This document shows, piece after piece, positions 1 through 8,422 of a DNA stretch of 11,436 bases. Both the position numbers and the translations under genes were made by a program. Source of the stretch: Phoronis pallida (lineage: Eukaryota > Phoronida > Phoronidae). Each line of letters begins with the position of its first letter. The first letter of the stretch is position 1. Below the pieces are notes generated by a model. The model saw only the letters and a list, made by a program, of their open reading frames with translations. It searched no databases and had not been told where the DNA came from. Location of the stretch: the NCBI GenBank assembly GCA_028565715.1, contig JAOXYC010207017.1, positions 1 through 11,436 of the forward strand, given 5' to 3'.

Positions 1-2
1 TG

Positions 3-56
<54 letters not shown>

Positions 57-122
57 GTGATGGTGATGGTGATGGTGGTGATGGTGATGGTGGTGATGGT
101 GATGGTGATGGTGATGGTGATG
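1..122. repeat. TGA/TGG triplet microsatellite
   Basis: The first 122 bases are an uninterrupted run of TGA and TGG triplets. The run starts as nearly pure TGA and becomes alternating TGATGG towards its right end. It begins at or before the window edge, so its full length is unknown. The plus-strand TGA frame is closed by stops at every unit. The minus strand reads ATC/ACC/CAT-type triplets, and nothing nearby suggests it is translated. The right edge abuts a short unique stretch and then a tRNA-type B box on the minus strand, so the repeat may have grown from a retroposon tail. Confidence 0.97.
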
Positions 123-265
123 CCAACACTTACAAACGATATGACAATAAAAAGCTGAAATGTTTGAACTCGAACCCGGACATTGCTTTACGCTGACCGT
201 CTATAACATTAATATAAGTGTGAATAATAGGGTACTCTATATTAAGTAGAGCGCTTTGCTCTGAT
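123..265 (-). mobile_element. Possible decayed tRNA-derived SINE next to the microsatellite
   Basis: On the minus strand, 166-176 reads GGTTCGAGTTC, one base from the pol III B-box consensus GGTTCGANTCC, inside a GTCCGGGTTCGAG context like that of tRNA-derived SINE heads. The flanks do not form a 5-bp T stem and I see no A box, so this is not a working tRNA. In the same orientation the sequence continues for about 40 nt and then runs into ATC/ACC triplets, as a SINE with a simple-repeat tail would. Further upstream (about 225-260, minus) is AAAGCGCT followed by CTATTATT. This faintly resembles the tail of the better SINE at 2630-2870 and may be a second scrap. The limits are approximate. Confidence 0.35.
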
Positions 266-1260
266 TGGTGTTTTGTTGAGAGTATTAGTTGAGATCGATA
301 ATTACTAATGATGATTAGATCTGTAAACTTAATTTGTGCTCATCCATCAAGTCATGACGCATTGTTTAATTTATTAGACCTTCATATTACAACTGCCAGA
401 CAAAAGTCAGTAACTCAGTTAACGAATTAGGAATATCGGAGTAATTTCATGCTTTCCCTAAATTGAAATATGTATGGACTTAAAAAAAGTGTGACGACAT
501 TGAAAGACTGTTTTAGGAATAAACTATAAAGTGCCGGAAGATCCAGCTATGTTACATGATTGTTACATAATAGTTTCCCAGACGAAATCGACAATTCTTG
601 AAAACGTTCGTAATTTCAAAAGGACAAAGAAGGCTACCATTACCAAATCTACGTCGAGAAAGAATAAACTAGAAAGTCCCTCATTTCCGGAAAAATCTCG
701 GAACTAACTTTAAAAGTTACTTTTAAACTATTTCAACTAACATAAATTGTAAGTTTAAAAAAATGTTTCTTTATTAAATCAATACATTGTCCCCAAAATG
801 TCGTTTAAAACAGCATAATTCAGTAGCGCTGATGGTAGATGGTGTTTGCAGTGCGCGGACATTGACTCACTAATATATTATTCCGTACGTGTCAAATTGA
901 TTCTTTGAGGTACGTAATTAGATATACTTTTAAATTCTTTTATGACAAATTTATATCGAATTTTCATGAGGCACTATGATTAATACGGTCGAGATGCAGT
1001 AAGCGTGTCATTATCATCATTGGCTATCTTACGTAATCGTTTCAATTGTCAACAAGATGGATATGATTTTATTTTCAAGTATTGCATGGTTGCCAAGGGT
1101 TGATGTTGTTTGACCATCTCTCTATTGTGGTCATGTGACGCGACCAAAATTTGTTTTTTTAGTTTGTATTGAGTTTTTTTCATTTCTATATCGTACAAAC
1201 AGTCAAACACAAAAGTGTCTTTTATTCACTGGTATTTAAAAGCGGTGATTAAAGCCCCGC
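266..1260. other. Gene-free AT-rich stretch
   Basis: I see no exon, RNA gene or recognisable repeat here. The DNA is AT-rich with short homopolymer runs and stop codons in all frames. It is compatible with intron or intergenic sequence. Confidence 0.6.
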
Positions 1261-1281
1261 AAATAAGCGCATGCTCTACTC

Positions 1282-1371
1282 ATGTGCCTCGTGAATATGC
1301 ACATCGCCCTAATTTACGCAAGGAGCAGATCCGCAATTGGGCGCATGGGCTCAATTGCGGCTAAACGGTAA
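1282..1371 (+). other. GC-rich patch with a 29-codon ORF, a splice-donor-like end and a hairpin
   Basis: This island has more G+C and CpG than its surroundings. It contains an ORF starting ATGTGCCTCGTG (29 codons, beginning MCLVNMHIAL) with an in-frame TAA upstream at 1264-1266. The ORF closes at a TAA embedded in CGGTAAGA, a good match to a splice donor (GTAAGA from 1368), so the open stretch could be a short first exon spliced there. The same sequence forms a hairpin: CCGCAATTG (1331-1339) pairs perfectly with CAATTGCGG (1352-1360) around a 12-nt loop. I recognise no protein family in the translation. It may equally be a chance ORF in an old repeat. Confidence 0.2.
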
Positions 1372-1375
1372 GAAA

Positions 1376-1860
1376 AAATTAGATTTTCGGCGGAAAGATG
1401 TACATCAGCAGACTGTCTACCGTAACCTATAAAAAGACTTCATCCTACGTGTATTTCCGAGCAACTCGGGTTATTGTCAAGTTATGAAGATATCAAAGAG
1501 ATTTGATGGGAAATCAATGGCTCACTGATCGCTCTGGTAATCGAGTGTTTCACACGTGTTTCTTACAATCCTTCCTTCTACATCAAAGACACCTTACAGT
1601 GTAGAAGCAGAGAACTAGAAACATTGGATGGCGATCTCAGGACAGGAAAGTGTATGTTGATATTACAAGTGTAAAGCTTGTTAAATTAGAAACAGGAGTA
1701 TATTAATACATAGTAATTTAGTAGGTGAGATTTCCAAACAATAGGCTGATTGAGAGTCGATTTTTTTCTGCTCGTAAAATCGTACAGTCTTTTATTTTAA
1801 AATATTTTATTGCCAATAGTGACTTTGTGCAAACATTCTTGCATGCAATTCTTAGGAACA
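1376..1860. other. Gene-free AT-rich stretch
   Basis: I see nothing supportable here. The ORF that starts at 1725 runs through a decayed SINE copy further right and has no protein-like composition. Confidence 0.55.
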
Positions 1861-1863
1861 GTG

Positions 1864-1956
1864 GGAATATAACCAAGGTTACGATTCTGTTTACCCTAGT
1901 TCCAACTCAACTCCCCGGGAGTATGCCATTGGTGCAACATATACATTTTTACTAAA
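1864..1956 (-). mobile_element. Diverged SINE fragment, related to the copy at 2630-2870
   Basis: Read on the minus strand, this segment aligns with the interior of the SINE at about 2706-2817. Shared landmarks in the same order are a TTTAG-AAAA block, the CTCCC-GGGGAGTTGA block (near 1911), TGG-ACT, then AACAGA..CGTA and CTTGG. By eye identity is only moderate, with several small indels. The head with the B box and the tail with GCGCTATAT are not visible here, so this is an internal fragment of an older insertion in the opposite orientation. Confidence 0.4.
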
Positions 1957-1965
1957 TTCCCTTAA

Positions 1966-2285
1966 GCTATTCATATACTGAGCAAAGATTTAATTATAAT
2001 TGATTATTATTGAAACGGTTAAGACTCCGTTTACTTATGAAATTGTTTTGAAAAAAACTGACCATTTTTCATCATCCTGCCCGATTTAGTCTCGATAGGT
2101 ATTTTACAAAATTTTTCTTAGCCGTCACCATAGCCTAAATACATGTAGGGGCCGCCAAACGGTTTTATTAAGGGTCGAGTTTATCTTGTCGAATAATTAA
2201 ATGTGGCGGCAACAAAGCCATAGCTTTGTAAAAAATGTTTAAAAGTGGTACTACCGGGCTTCCGAAGAAGTGTCATAATGAATAC
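1966..2285. other. Gene-free stretch
   Basis: AT-rich DNA. The only irregularity is a slightly GC-richer part around 2120-2280, with no feature I can name. Confidence 0.5.
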
Positions 2286-2291
2286 AAATTA

Positions 2292-2379
2292 TCGTTTTTA
2301 ATTTAGTGCCTGATTTTACTTTGAATATTTTACCGCGTTCAGGCACAGATCGGGACACTGAACCATCAATCAAAAACGA
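2292..2379. repeat. Nested inverted repeat (88 bp)
   Basis: Two inverted repeats are nested. The outer pair is TCGTTTTTAATT (2292-2303) against AATCAAAAACGA (2368-2379), 11 of 12 paired. The inner pair is perfect: GTGCCTGA (2306-2313) and TCAGGCAC (2339-2346), around 25 nt. The outer and inner arms are separated by 2 nt on the left and 21 nt on the right, so the hairpin has a large one-sided bulge. This could be a very small foldback element or chance. Confidence 0.4.
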
Positions 2380-2489
2380 CAGAGTTTGGAATTCATTAGT
2401 AAACATCCAGATGGACTTTTGTTTTTACAAGTGCATTACATATACAAGAAAATAAAAAAGTAAAAGCTAAATAACATGTTAGCGGTTAT

Positions 2490-2501
2490 AAAAAAAAAAA
2501 A
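2490..2501 (+). repeat. A12 homopolymer
   Basis: A run of twelve A residues, the longest homopolymer I noticed in the left half. No retroposon body was recognised directly upstream, so I do not call it a poly(A) tail. Confidence 0.7.
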
Positions 2502-2629
2502 CGATGCACCTGTAAACGTGTTTTTGTTAGTGTTGGACAAGACATATTTAATTAAAGCAGTATTCATTGCAAATACTTTAAGCTAAATCTTTGACTGAAA
2601 CAACAACTATAAAACAGATGCACTTTAAT

Positions 2630-2870
2630 GTGGGTTCGCGCCCTGGGTTGCATTGCACTGGGTGTTTCCTACTGGGCTAATAGGATAGGATGGTATTGTG
2701 AGTGTTTAGCAAAAGGTAATGCGTTTCTTTCGAGAATACCGCTCGCCTGCTGTATGCTCCCCGGGGAGTTGAAATGGTACTTGAGTGAACAGATCCGTAG
2801 CTTGGGTAATGATATTGTAAAGCGCTTTGAATAAAAAAGCGCTATATTAGCACTCACTATTATTGTTATT
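2630..2870 (+). mobile_element. SINE-type retroposon with GCGCTTTG...AGCGCTATAT tail
   Basis: This segment has the layout of an animal tRNA-derived SINE on the plus strand. GGTTCGCGCCC (2632-2642) resembles a pol III B box. A GC-richer body follows, including the 12-bp palindrome CTCCCCGGGGAG (2757-2768). The 3' end reads GTAAAGCGCTTTGAATAA, then AAAGCGCTATATTAGCACTC, and finishes in an ATT-rich tail (CTATTATTGTTATT, to 2870). From general knowledge, tails with this GTAAAGCGCTTTG...AAAGCGCTATATAA...(ATT)n pattern occur in L2-like LINEs of marine animals and in the SINEs they mobilise. I see no A box, so the 5' end is lost or further left. It is not coding: the 68-codon ORF within it is incidental. 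Exact family not assigned. Confidence 0.7.
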
Positions 2871-2944
2871 AAGACTGAACCTTGCGATTTAGGCTATTTT
2901 TTTACTAGTTTTGAACATGGATTTCTCGGTGATTTGTGTACCAA

Positions 2945-3052
2945 ATGGTTAGAAAATTTAAAGACTCGCTATTTGATCCCTCGGGTGGGGCACCAGCGTC
3001 CTCACGCGGGAGCCTCAAAATGAAGACTACGGAGACTTGTGATAGTCCGTGA
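2945..3052 (+). other. Short GC-rich ORF of unknown meaning
   Basis: A 35-codon ORF starts at ATGG (2945) and ends at TGA (3052), lying almost exactly over a GC- and CpG-richer island in AT-rich DNA. The predicted peptide begins MVRKFKDSLFDPSGGAPAS and is rich in S, G, K and T, with no motif I recognise. The base at -3 is C, so the start context is mediocre. No obvious splice sites bracket it. It could be a small exon, a micropeptide ORF or a fragment of a repeat. Confidence 0.2.
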
Positions 3053-3054
3053 AA

Positions 3055-4720
3055 AACGTGTGCATTGAATGCGATATTTCTAAAATTAAAACCCGTTTCT
3101 GAAAATGTATGCTCTGGTGCTCTTGGTGTTTGGAAGCTTTACTTGCTCGAAGATGAATCAGATAAGATGAACGGAATTTTCAAAATCCCTGTTTAAAGTC
3201 GAAAAAAACGCACCTTTTAAACTAAACGTGAATTTTGAGTAACCATTCAGTTTTCAAAAAATCGATACACCTTTTTAGGGCGAAAACCTACCGTTTTTGA
3301 GTTATAAGTCGATAAGTAACATGCATCCTGTCTCGAACGTATAGAGTTACCTTAAACAGATAATAACAACATTGGGAGAAAATGTCAATGTGCAACTTGG
3401 GACAAAAGTAGGCTACAGCGATTTTAGTTTTTGATACCTGACGCAGAAAAATCATAAATTGTCTATAATCAGTTGGCATACTCCGTTAATTAACTGAACA
3501 TACGTGCGAAATAACTCTCCTTCGTCTAGACCGTGTTCGATTTCTTACAACATACCACAAGCCTTCTCAACAATACAAACTCAACGGTCAAAAATTCTTA
3601 TTTTCAAAAAAATAGCTAGAACTGAATGTCTTATGTATTCGAAATATCCTAAGCCGTTAACTCAGCGAAAAAAGTTACAAGCAAAAAAATATTTACTTCT
3701 ATTATAGATAATGTTAAAGGTTTGGGTTTTCATAGGATTTTGACATAATTGATATTGGTTTATATTTTGGCGCTTCTGGTATCGATATGGTTACCCATTT
3801 TTAACGGTAACATCGTAAAAAGAAATGACTGAGTATCAAAATGGATTAAAAAAAATTATCTGAACACCACACGAGAATTTCGGCGTCTACACTTAAAAGC
3901 AAGTTCAGTACCAGAAATAATTATAGACATTTATTGTACATATCTAGTTAAATGCAAAACAGCTACGATAACGGCAGTGGTAACTTATAAAAACACAGTT
4001 TATTATAAACATGGCTATGCCTGTCATCTTTTCTGAATGATTTTACGAGACACAGATGTAAATAATTGCTCTATAACCGATCACGTTAATCTACTCAAAT
4101 CATTCGCCTACATTTCAGTTTTCTCATGGGCTATGGGATGGGAAGGCCTGAAACGCAACAAAATCCAATATTTAGCCGGCTTAGATATAGATGCAAAAAT
4201 ATAATTTTGCAACTCTTACGAGCCTATAAAAAATGGAATGAGAAGTAAAAATCTAAATCAGAACATTTAAAGGTTGTTAAAGTCGATGTTCTTGTACAAC
4301 ATCAATGTTGTTTAAAAAAAGTCTAAATGATTTTGAATTGCTTGATTTTATTTCAAATATCGCTCTCGTTTAAAAGGTTTCTTTTAAAATGCATGTCAGT
4401 TACGTTGGTATTTGATGAATCAACTGATCAATCAAAATAAATTCATCTTTTAATCAATTTCCATTTCTGAAATATAAATATGGTGAGTTATTATTTATGA
4501 ATGAAGACCAGATAAAAAGTTTATCTCCTGATTAAAGCACTAGCAGTCTTCACTACCCTGGGCAAATTTCGTTCTCCTTATTTAATTACGATATCACGCT
4601 AATTAACCGTGGGAGACTTCTATCCAATTGGCCTAAAGCAATCAAGCGAATGATGTACAGACAATTGCCATTTTCTCTCAGTCAGTTTTGAACACACTAA
4701 AACGGCGTTTTGACCTCAGC
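3055..4720. other. Long gene-free AT-rich stretch
   Basis: No coding exon, RNA gene or clear mobile element could be supported across this stretch. Small local symmetries such as GTTTATTATAAAC near 3996 are within what AT-rich DNA gives by chance. The 63- and 67-codon ORFs here have low-complexity translations and no protein-like features. Confidence 0.55.
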
Positions 4721-4728
4721 TCAAAGAA

Positions 4729-4746
4729 TTTTCAAAATTTTGAAAA
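4729..4746. repeat. 18-bp perfect palindrome
   Basis: TTTTCAAAATTTTGAAAA is its own reverse complement, centred between 4737 and 4738. It lies 14 nt beyond the 3' end of the tRNA-like fragment at 4761-4805. Its T runs would suit a pol III terminator on the minus strand. Confidence 0.85.
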
Positions 4747-4760
4747 GACAGAATAATTCA

Positions 4761-4805
4761 GAACCCGACCGGGAATCGAACCCGGGTCTCCTATTTGCAT
4801 GATAG
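4761..4805 (-). pseudogene. tRNA 3'-half-like fragment (perfect B box)
   Basis: On the minus strand this reads like the 3' half of a tRNA. There is an anticodon-arm-like hairpin CTAT-CATGCAA-ATAG (4791-4805), a short variable segment GAGAC, a perfect 5-bp T arm CCGGG-TTCGATT-CCCGG (4769-4785), and TCGGGTT plus C (4761-4768) where the 3' acceptor strand should be. The B box GGTTCGATTCC is an exact consensus match. The 5' half is missing: no A box and no AACCCGA-type acceptor strand lie upstream, and position 33 of the anticodon loop would be A rather than the near-universal T. It is therefore a truncated tRNA pseudogene or a tRNA-derived SINE remnant, not a functional tRNA. Confidence 0.6.
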
Positions 4806-4869
4806 TTGTGTTTTTAAGAAAAAACCCTCTAGTTTGTTGGTCAATATGCAGTTACTAAAATGAGTTTTT

Positions 4870-5695
4870 ATGCAGACACCTTGTTTTTAAAAGTCATGCT
4901 TACGAAATGTAATGGTAACATTCTACGTATTGTAACTTTTAGCTATTACTGGCCATAATACAAAGGTAACGTTTCGTGTGCCCAATTTAGTTTTTAATTA
5001 CCTTGGCAATCCCAGTCCTCATTAGCCTTCGTAGTTAAGAGCAGTAAATGAGTGAGTCAGTACGTTGGTCTTGGAAACTCGTACACAAGTTGTTTTTTGT
5101 TTACGGAGCGTCAGAATTGATCATTGAAAACATAAGCGAAGAATGGGGCTCTGCAAACTTTTAACTTTTTTGTCTAGCACAGTTAAGGATAAGAATGAGT
5201 ACTTGCGATGACCTTCATCTTTAGCAATTTACAAAAAACTAGGCATTTCAACCTATAAAAGTACATATTTTCAAAAACCAGACATATTTGGGCATCTGAT
5301 AAAATATTTTTTAACTAATAGTCAGTCTCCGTTTTATGGCAAATGTGTTTTTTTAAATAAAAAAATCCGTTTTTCGAAAGGTACATCGATAGGGAAAAAA
5401 CCTGTAAACATATTTTTATAATTTTTTTTTTCATGTGAAAATACACCACATGGACACAAAAGTGCCTGATAGAAAATTTCAAATAAATATCTAGTTTCGT
5501 TTTTAGGTTCTTTCAAAGCACAAAAAAGTAGTCAATTAAAATGGCAGGCGAACTACTCTTTTGTACTTGTTTAGTGTGGTTGATAAAAATGGTTAAAAGG
5601 ACGAAATCCGGCATTTAAAATCACATATATTTTCACTGCGAGTAAAATCCCACACAGTGTCGCCATAAGGCTTTAATATTGTTTTTTTTGTTAAT
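4870..5695. other. Gene-free AT-rich stretch
   Basis: Many A and T runs, with nothing I can name. The 60-codon minus-strand ORF at 5334-5516 translates to a lysine- and phenylalanine-rich sequence, as expected from A/T runs. Confidence 0.55.
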
Positions 5696-5711
5696 TATTT
5701 TTAGTGGTTGC

Positions 5712-5743
5712 GTTTAACCAATTATCTAGCTTATTGGTTTAAC
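5712..5743. repeat. Imperfect hairpin
   Basis: GTTTAACCAAT (5712-5722) pairs with ATTGGTTTAAC (5733-5743) with one mismatch, around a 10-nt loop. Weaker pairing continues outward (GTG at 5704-5706 with CAC at 5749-5751). A small structured RNA is conceivable but there is no supporting signal. Confidence 0.45.
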
Positions 5744-5957
5744 CTCATCACTTATTATTCTAAAAAACTCTTTTATCAATCTCTGAATAGACACATTGAA
5801 GAAGCCAAGACAGGACTGCGATGAATGATAACGAGGGGTTAGTTTGCAATGTGGTTGTTTAAAAGCCTGTATTCCCAAACATTATGAAACAACAGTAATT
5901 AGAATGAAAAGATCATGGTAAAATCAGAGGCTGTTGTTGAATAAATATTTTTATGTT

Positions 5958-5971
5958 TTTAAACGTTTAAA
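5958..5971. repeat. 14-bp perfect palindrome
   Basis: TTTAAACGTTTAAA is self-complementary. It is short and AT-rich, so it may be chance. Confidence 0.6.
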
Positions 5972-5979
5972 CCTCTCAA

Positions 5980-6590
5980 ATAAACACATTTAATCAAATC
6001 TGTATTATCTATCGACTAGGTTCGGTATGTTGAACTTCTTCAAACTCCAAAGTCAGCGGTTTTACGTATTTTAATTTCTAAGAAGAACCCTGAAAGTACA
6101 CACTCATTCGCAATTACTGCAGTCCGCAATTTCATTTAAGTTTCAAGTACAGGATAGTAATTTGAATAAGTATCAGTCATCATTCTGGTCATTTTCTCAG
6201 TCGTCAATATATAATTTCCTAACTGACAGGGCGATTTCCACACTCCTTGATTTCAGTCAACATTAATTATTACTCGCTTCGACCATATCATGACTTGTCG
6301 TCTTTGGGCGAAATAAAATCATATGTCAAGAAGATTTACCTTCCGATTTTAAATAGCGCAATTAAACAGATTTTTCTGTATGAGAAATAGAAAGATCAGG
6401 AATAAAATACCCAAAACAAAGGCGGAAGTCGTGATCCTGAACAAATGATGTGCCGGAATATGAAAAAAATAAGAGGTAATATTAGATACAGAAATAATTA
6501 AAATTAAACGACTGTAATAAAAAACGATGTGTATTTTGTACTAATGGATAAAAAGTGAATGAGAAGTTATGGATACAAATTTTTGTTGAA
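5980..6590. other. Gene-free AT-rich stretch
   Basis: No exon, RNA gene or repeat could be supported here. Confidence 0.55.
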
Positions 6591-6594
6591 TTAT

Positions 6595-6647
6595 ATTTTG
6601 AAATATCATAGAACGAGCCTTCGACAAGTTCTATGATTTTTCAAAAT
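6595..6647. repeat. 53-nt hairpin with 20-bp stem
   Basis: ATTTTGAAATATCATAGAAC (6595-6614) pairs with GTTCTATGATTTTTCAAAAT (6628-6647), 19 of 20 positions, around a 13-nt loop. It is too short for a typical animal pre-miRNA, whose stem is usually about 30 bp, but it is a clear fold. It may be a miniature foldback element or a replication-derived inverted repeat. Confidence 0.75.
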
Positions 6648-6649
6648 CG

Positions 6650-7140
6650 AACGATTAAAGGTTGTTTTACTCCCGTCACCTGTCAGTCTTAATAATATCA
6701 AAATCACTGTCAGGGATATGAGGTTGGGTCGGAACAAGTCCAGTATCTACGAAGTGTACGATATATACACTATCAAAATACCGTATAGTGCTGTTCACAT
6801 TACAATAACTAAAGCGAAGCGCAATAATTGAGCTTTTTATATAAAGAAAATGTGTATCTGGATTTAATCAAAGTTAAATACCAAACTAAATGTCTTAAAA
6901 TATATCTTTTGATGAGAGCTCTGCTGCAAATGTTTTTAATCAACAATTTCCAAATGAGTACTGCCTGACAATAAGAAACTATTCATGATAGTTCAACGTT
7001 CTTGAAACTCATCAAAAAATCAGAAAACGTGTCATTAATTAACTATGTTAATTTTTTAGTCTTAAAGATGCATAGACCGTTTCCATGACCATAAAAGTCA
7101 TAAAAATACATTGCAGTGATATTTGCATATTAGATGTCGT
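6650..7140. other. Gene-free AT-rich stretch
   Basis: Only small symmetries are visible, such as AATTAAC-TAT-GTTAATT (7037-7053). Nothing can be named. Confidence 0.55.
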
Positions 7141-7141
7141 G

Positions 7142-7174
7142 CTCGATTTCGAGATCGTGCGCGATCTTAAGATC
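7142..7174. repeat. Chain of short inverted repeats (left part of palindrome cluster)
   Basis: Three short inverted repeats follow each other: CTCGA-TT-TCGAG (7142-7153), GATCG-TGCG-CGATC (7153-7166) and the perfect 12-bp palindrome GATCTTAAGATC (7163-7174). Each overlaps the next by one or four bases, and the last overlaps the 42-bp palindrome by three. This is far denser symmetry than elsewhere in the window. Confidence 0.85.
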
Positions 7175-7213
7175 GGTCGACCGTTTTTAGAATTCTAAAA
7201 ACGGTCGACCGAT
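7172..7213. repeat. Perfect 42-bp palindrome
   Basis: The left arm ATCGGTCGACCGTTTTTAGA plus A (7172-7192) is exactly complementary to the right arm (7193-7213), with no spacer and centre AGAATTCT. Each arm holds the smaller palindrome CGGTCGACCG. Allowing one extra base, pairing resumes outward with CTTAA (7166-7170) against TTAAG (7216-7220). Perfect arms imply a recent origin or conversion between arms. No copy elsewhere in the window was seen. The centre is an EcoRI-type GAATTC and both arms carry a SalI-type GTCGAC, so a cloning or assembly artefact should be kept in mind. Confidence 0.97.
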
Positions 7214-7338
7214 TTTTAAGCTATTTTGCATTTGATTGAGTTAGGTGGAAATCATGTAAATTGCGGCTTTGAGCAGTTTCGTTTTTGAAATTCGTATTTT
7301 TCGAAGGTAATTTGTAAACTATTGTCAGTTTGGGGAAA

Positions 7339-7427
7339 TTTTTGCACGTAGGTATTGAAACGGGTCTATAGGCCTATTTTGCTCTATTTTGTCACTTTTT
7401 GCATTTAGGTATTGCTATGGGTCTATA
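7339..7427. repeat. Diverged tandem duplication, period 57
   Basis: TTTTTGCACGTAGGTATTGA (from 7339, unit to 7370) recurs as TTTTTGCATTTAGGTATTGC (from 7396, to 7427). About 27 of 32 positions agree, and both copies end in GGGTCTATA. A TTTTGCATTTGATTGAG segment near 7224 may be a third, weaker copy. The first unit's end overlaps the 10-bp palindrome ATAGGCCTAT (7368-7377). Confidence 0.55.
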
Positions 7428-7434
7428 TTTGAAA

Positions 7435-8420
7435 TAGATGGGTAAATTTGGTGTAATACCAATGTGCTTCATTCGAGCGTATCATCGACACCGTTCTTTA
7501 TAGTCTTTCCCACAGCCCCTTTCTCAAACGACGGTCTGTCTCCTGCAGTTGGTTAAAAAGCAGCCAAAAAACGGAAGAAGTGCTGCGATTTTTTCAGTAT
7601 GTTGTTTTCAACGACAGGCTGAGTTCAGCTAAGTATTTCTGTAGAACGGATATCTCAGTTTATTCCCCATGCGTAATTAGCCAGGGTGATGTAATAATTA
7701 CTCGATTCTAACAGTCTCACAAAAGTGCAACCGTATTATGACTGTCAAACAATTATCAGAAATTTATTTATAAAAATACACAATTCGAACCGGTCGAGAA
7801 TGTCAAGGCAACCGTTAGGAGATGGTCGAATGTTATTTGATAGTCTGTGAATTGGCTACCGCATACTGGCGCATTTATACATGAGCTGAACAAACGTTCC
7901 CTGGTTATGCGATGCTGAGAATGAAACTGTATTCTGCTAATTTAGACAAATAATAACAAAGAAAGTGTGCAATATGCCAACACCTTGACCCGGGGGTTCA
8001 GTTCCAGGCAACGAGGCATAAGGATCCAATATGAGTTCGTTTACGTTGTGAGAGCCGACACTGAGTTTTTATCTAAAACTACTAGAAAGAGGCAAAACTA
8101 GGTTTTTGAATGGGTTGAATGCTCGCGAAGCTGTGTATCAAATTGTTCACATTTCTCAAAAAAAATGTCATTGGATTGTTTGCAATGGGTCTAACAAATG
8201 CTAATTAGTTACACAGTTTTGTAATGTTGCAGCTAGTACCTTTTATTAATTCAGAAGCAACAAGACATTTTGCACATTAGACAGATACGGCTGGTGATCA
8301 ACGTAAGTATTTTACTGGAAACCAATGATTAAATATATAATTGATATGTTTTTCAAACGGAAAATAATTGCCTTTACGCTTTGGCTACGGTTTTAAATGA
8401 AAATAGTTACCCCGCCCTAC
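7435..8420. other. Gene-free stretch
   Basis: No exon or RNA gene could be supported. A B-box-like GGTTCAGTTCC occurs at 7995-8005 but nothing else tRNA-like surrounds it. Confidence 0.5.
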
Positions 8421-8422
8421 GT

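Noticed and set aside
1-122. Poly-His/Asp coding reading of the triplet repeat
   Set aside because: No start, splice site or flanking coding sequence continues it. It is a microsatellite.
1725-1955. 76-codon plus-strand ORF
   Set aside because: It overlaps the decayed SINE fragment in the opposite orientation, has no protein-like motif, and its length is within chance for this window.
2628-2834. 68-codon plus-strand ORF and the 62-codon minus-strand ORF over it
   Set aside because: Both run through the SINE body and its tail motif, so the open frames reflect repeat composition rather than a gene.
3288-3707. 63-codon minus-strand and 67-codon plus-strand ORFs
   Set aside because: They are AT-rich translations without motifs, splice sites or compositional support.
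5334-5516. 60-codon minus-strand ORF
   Set aside because: The K/F-rich translation comes from A and T runs, with no recognisable domain.
7172-7220. Helitron 3' hairpin end
   Set aside because: The hairpin is followed by CTATT rather than a CTRR terminus, and the palindrome is longer and spacerless, unlike Helitron ends.
7995-8005. B-box-like GGTTCAGTTCC
   Set aside because: One isolated match without T-stem pairing, A box or acceptor. Not enough for a tRNA or SINE call.
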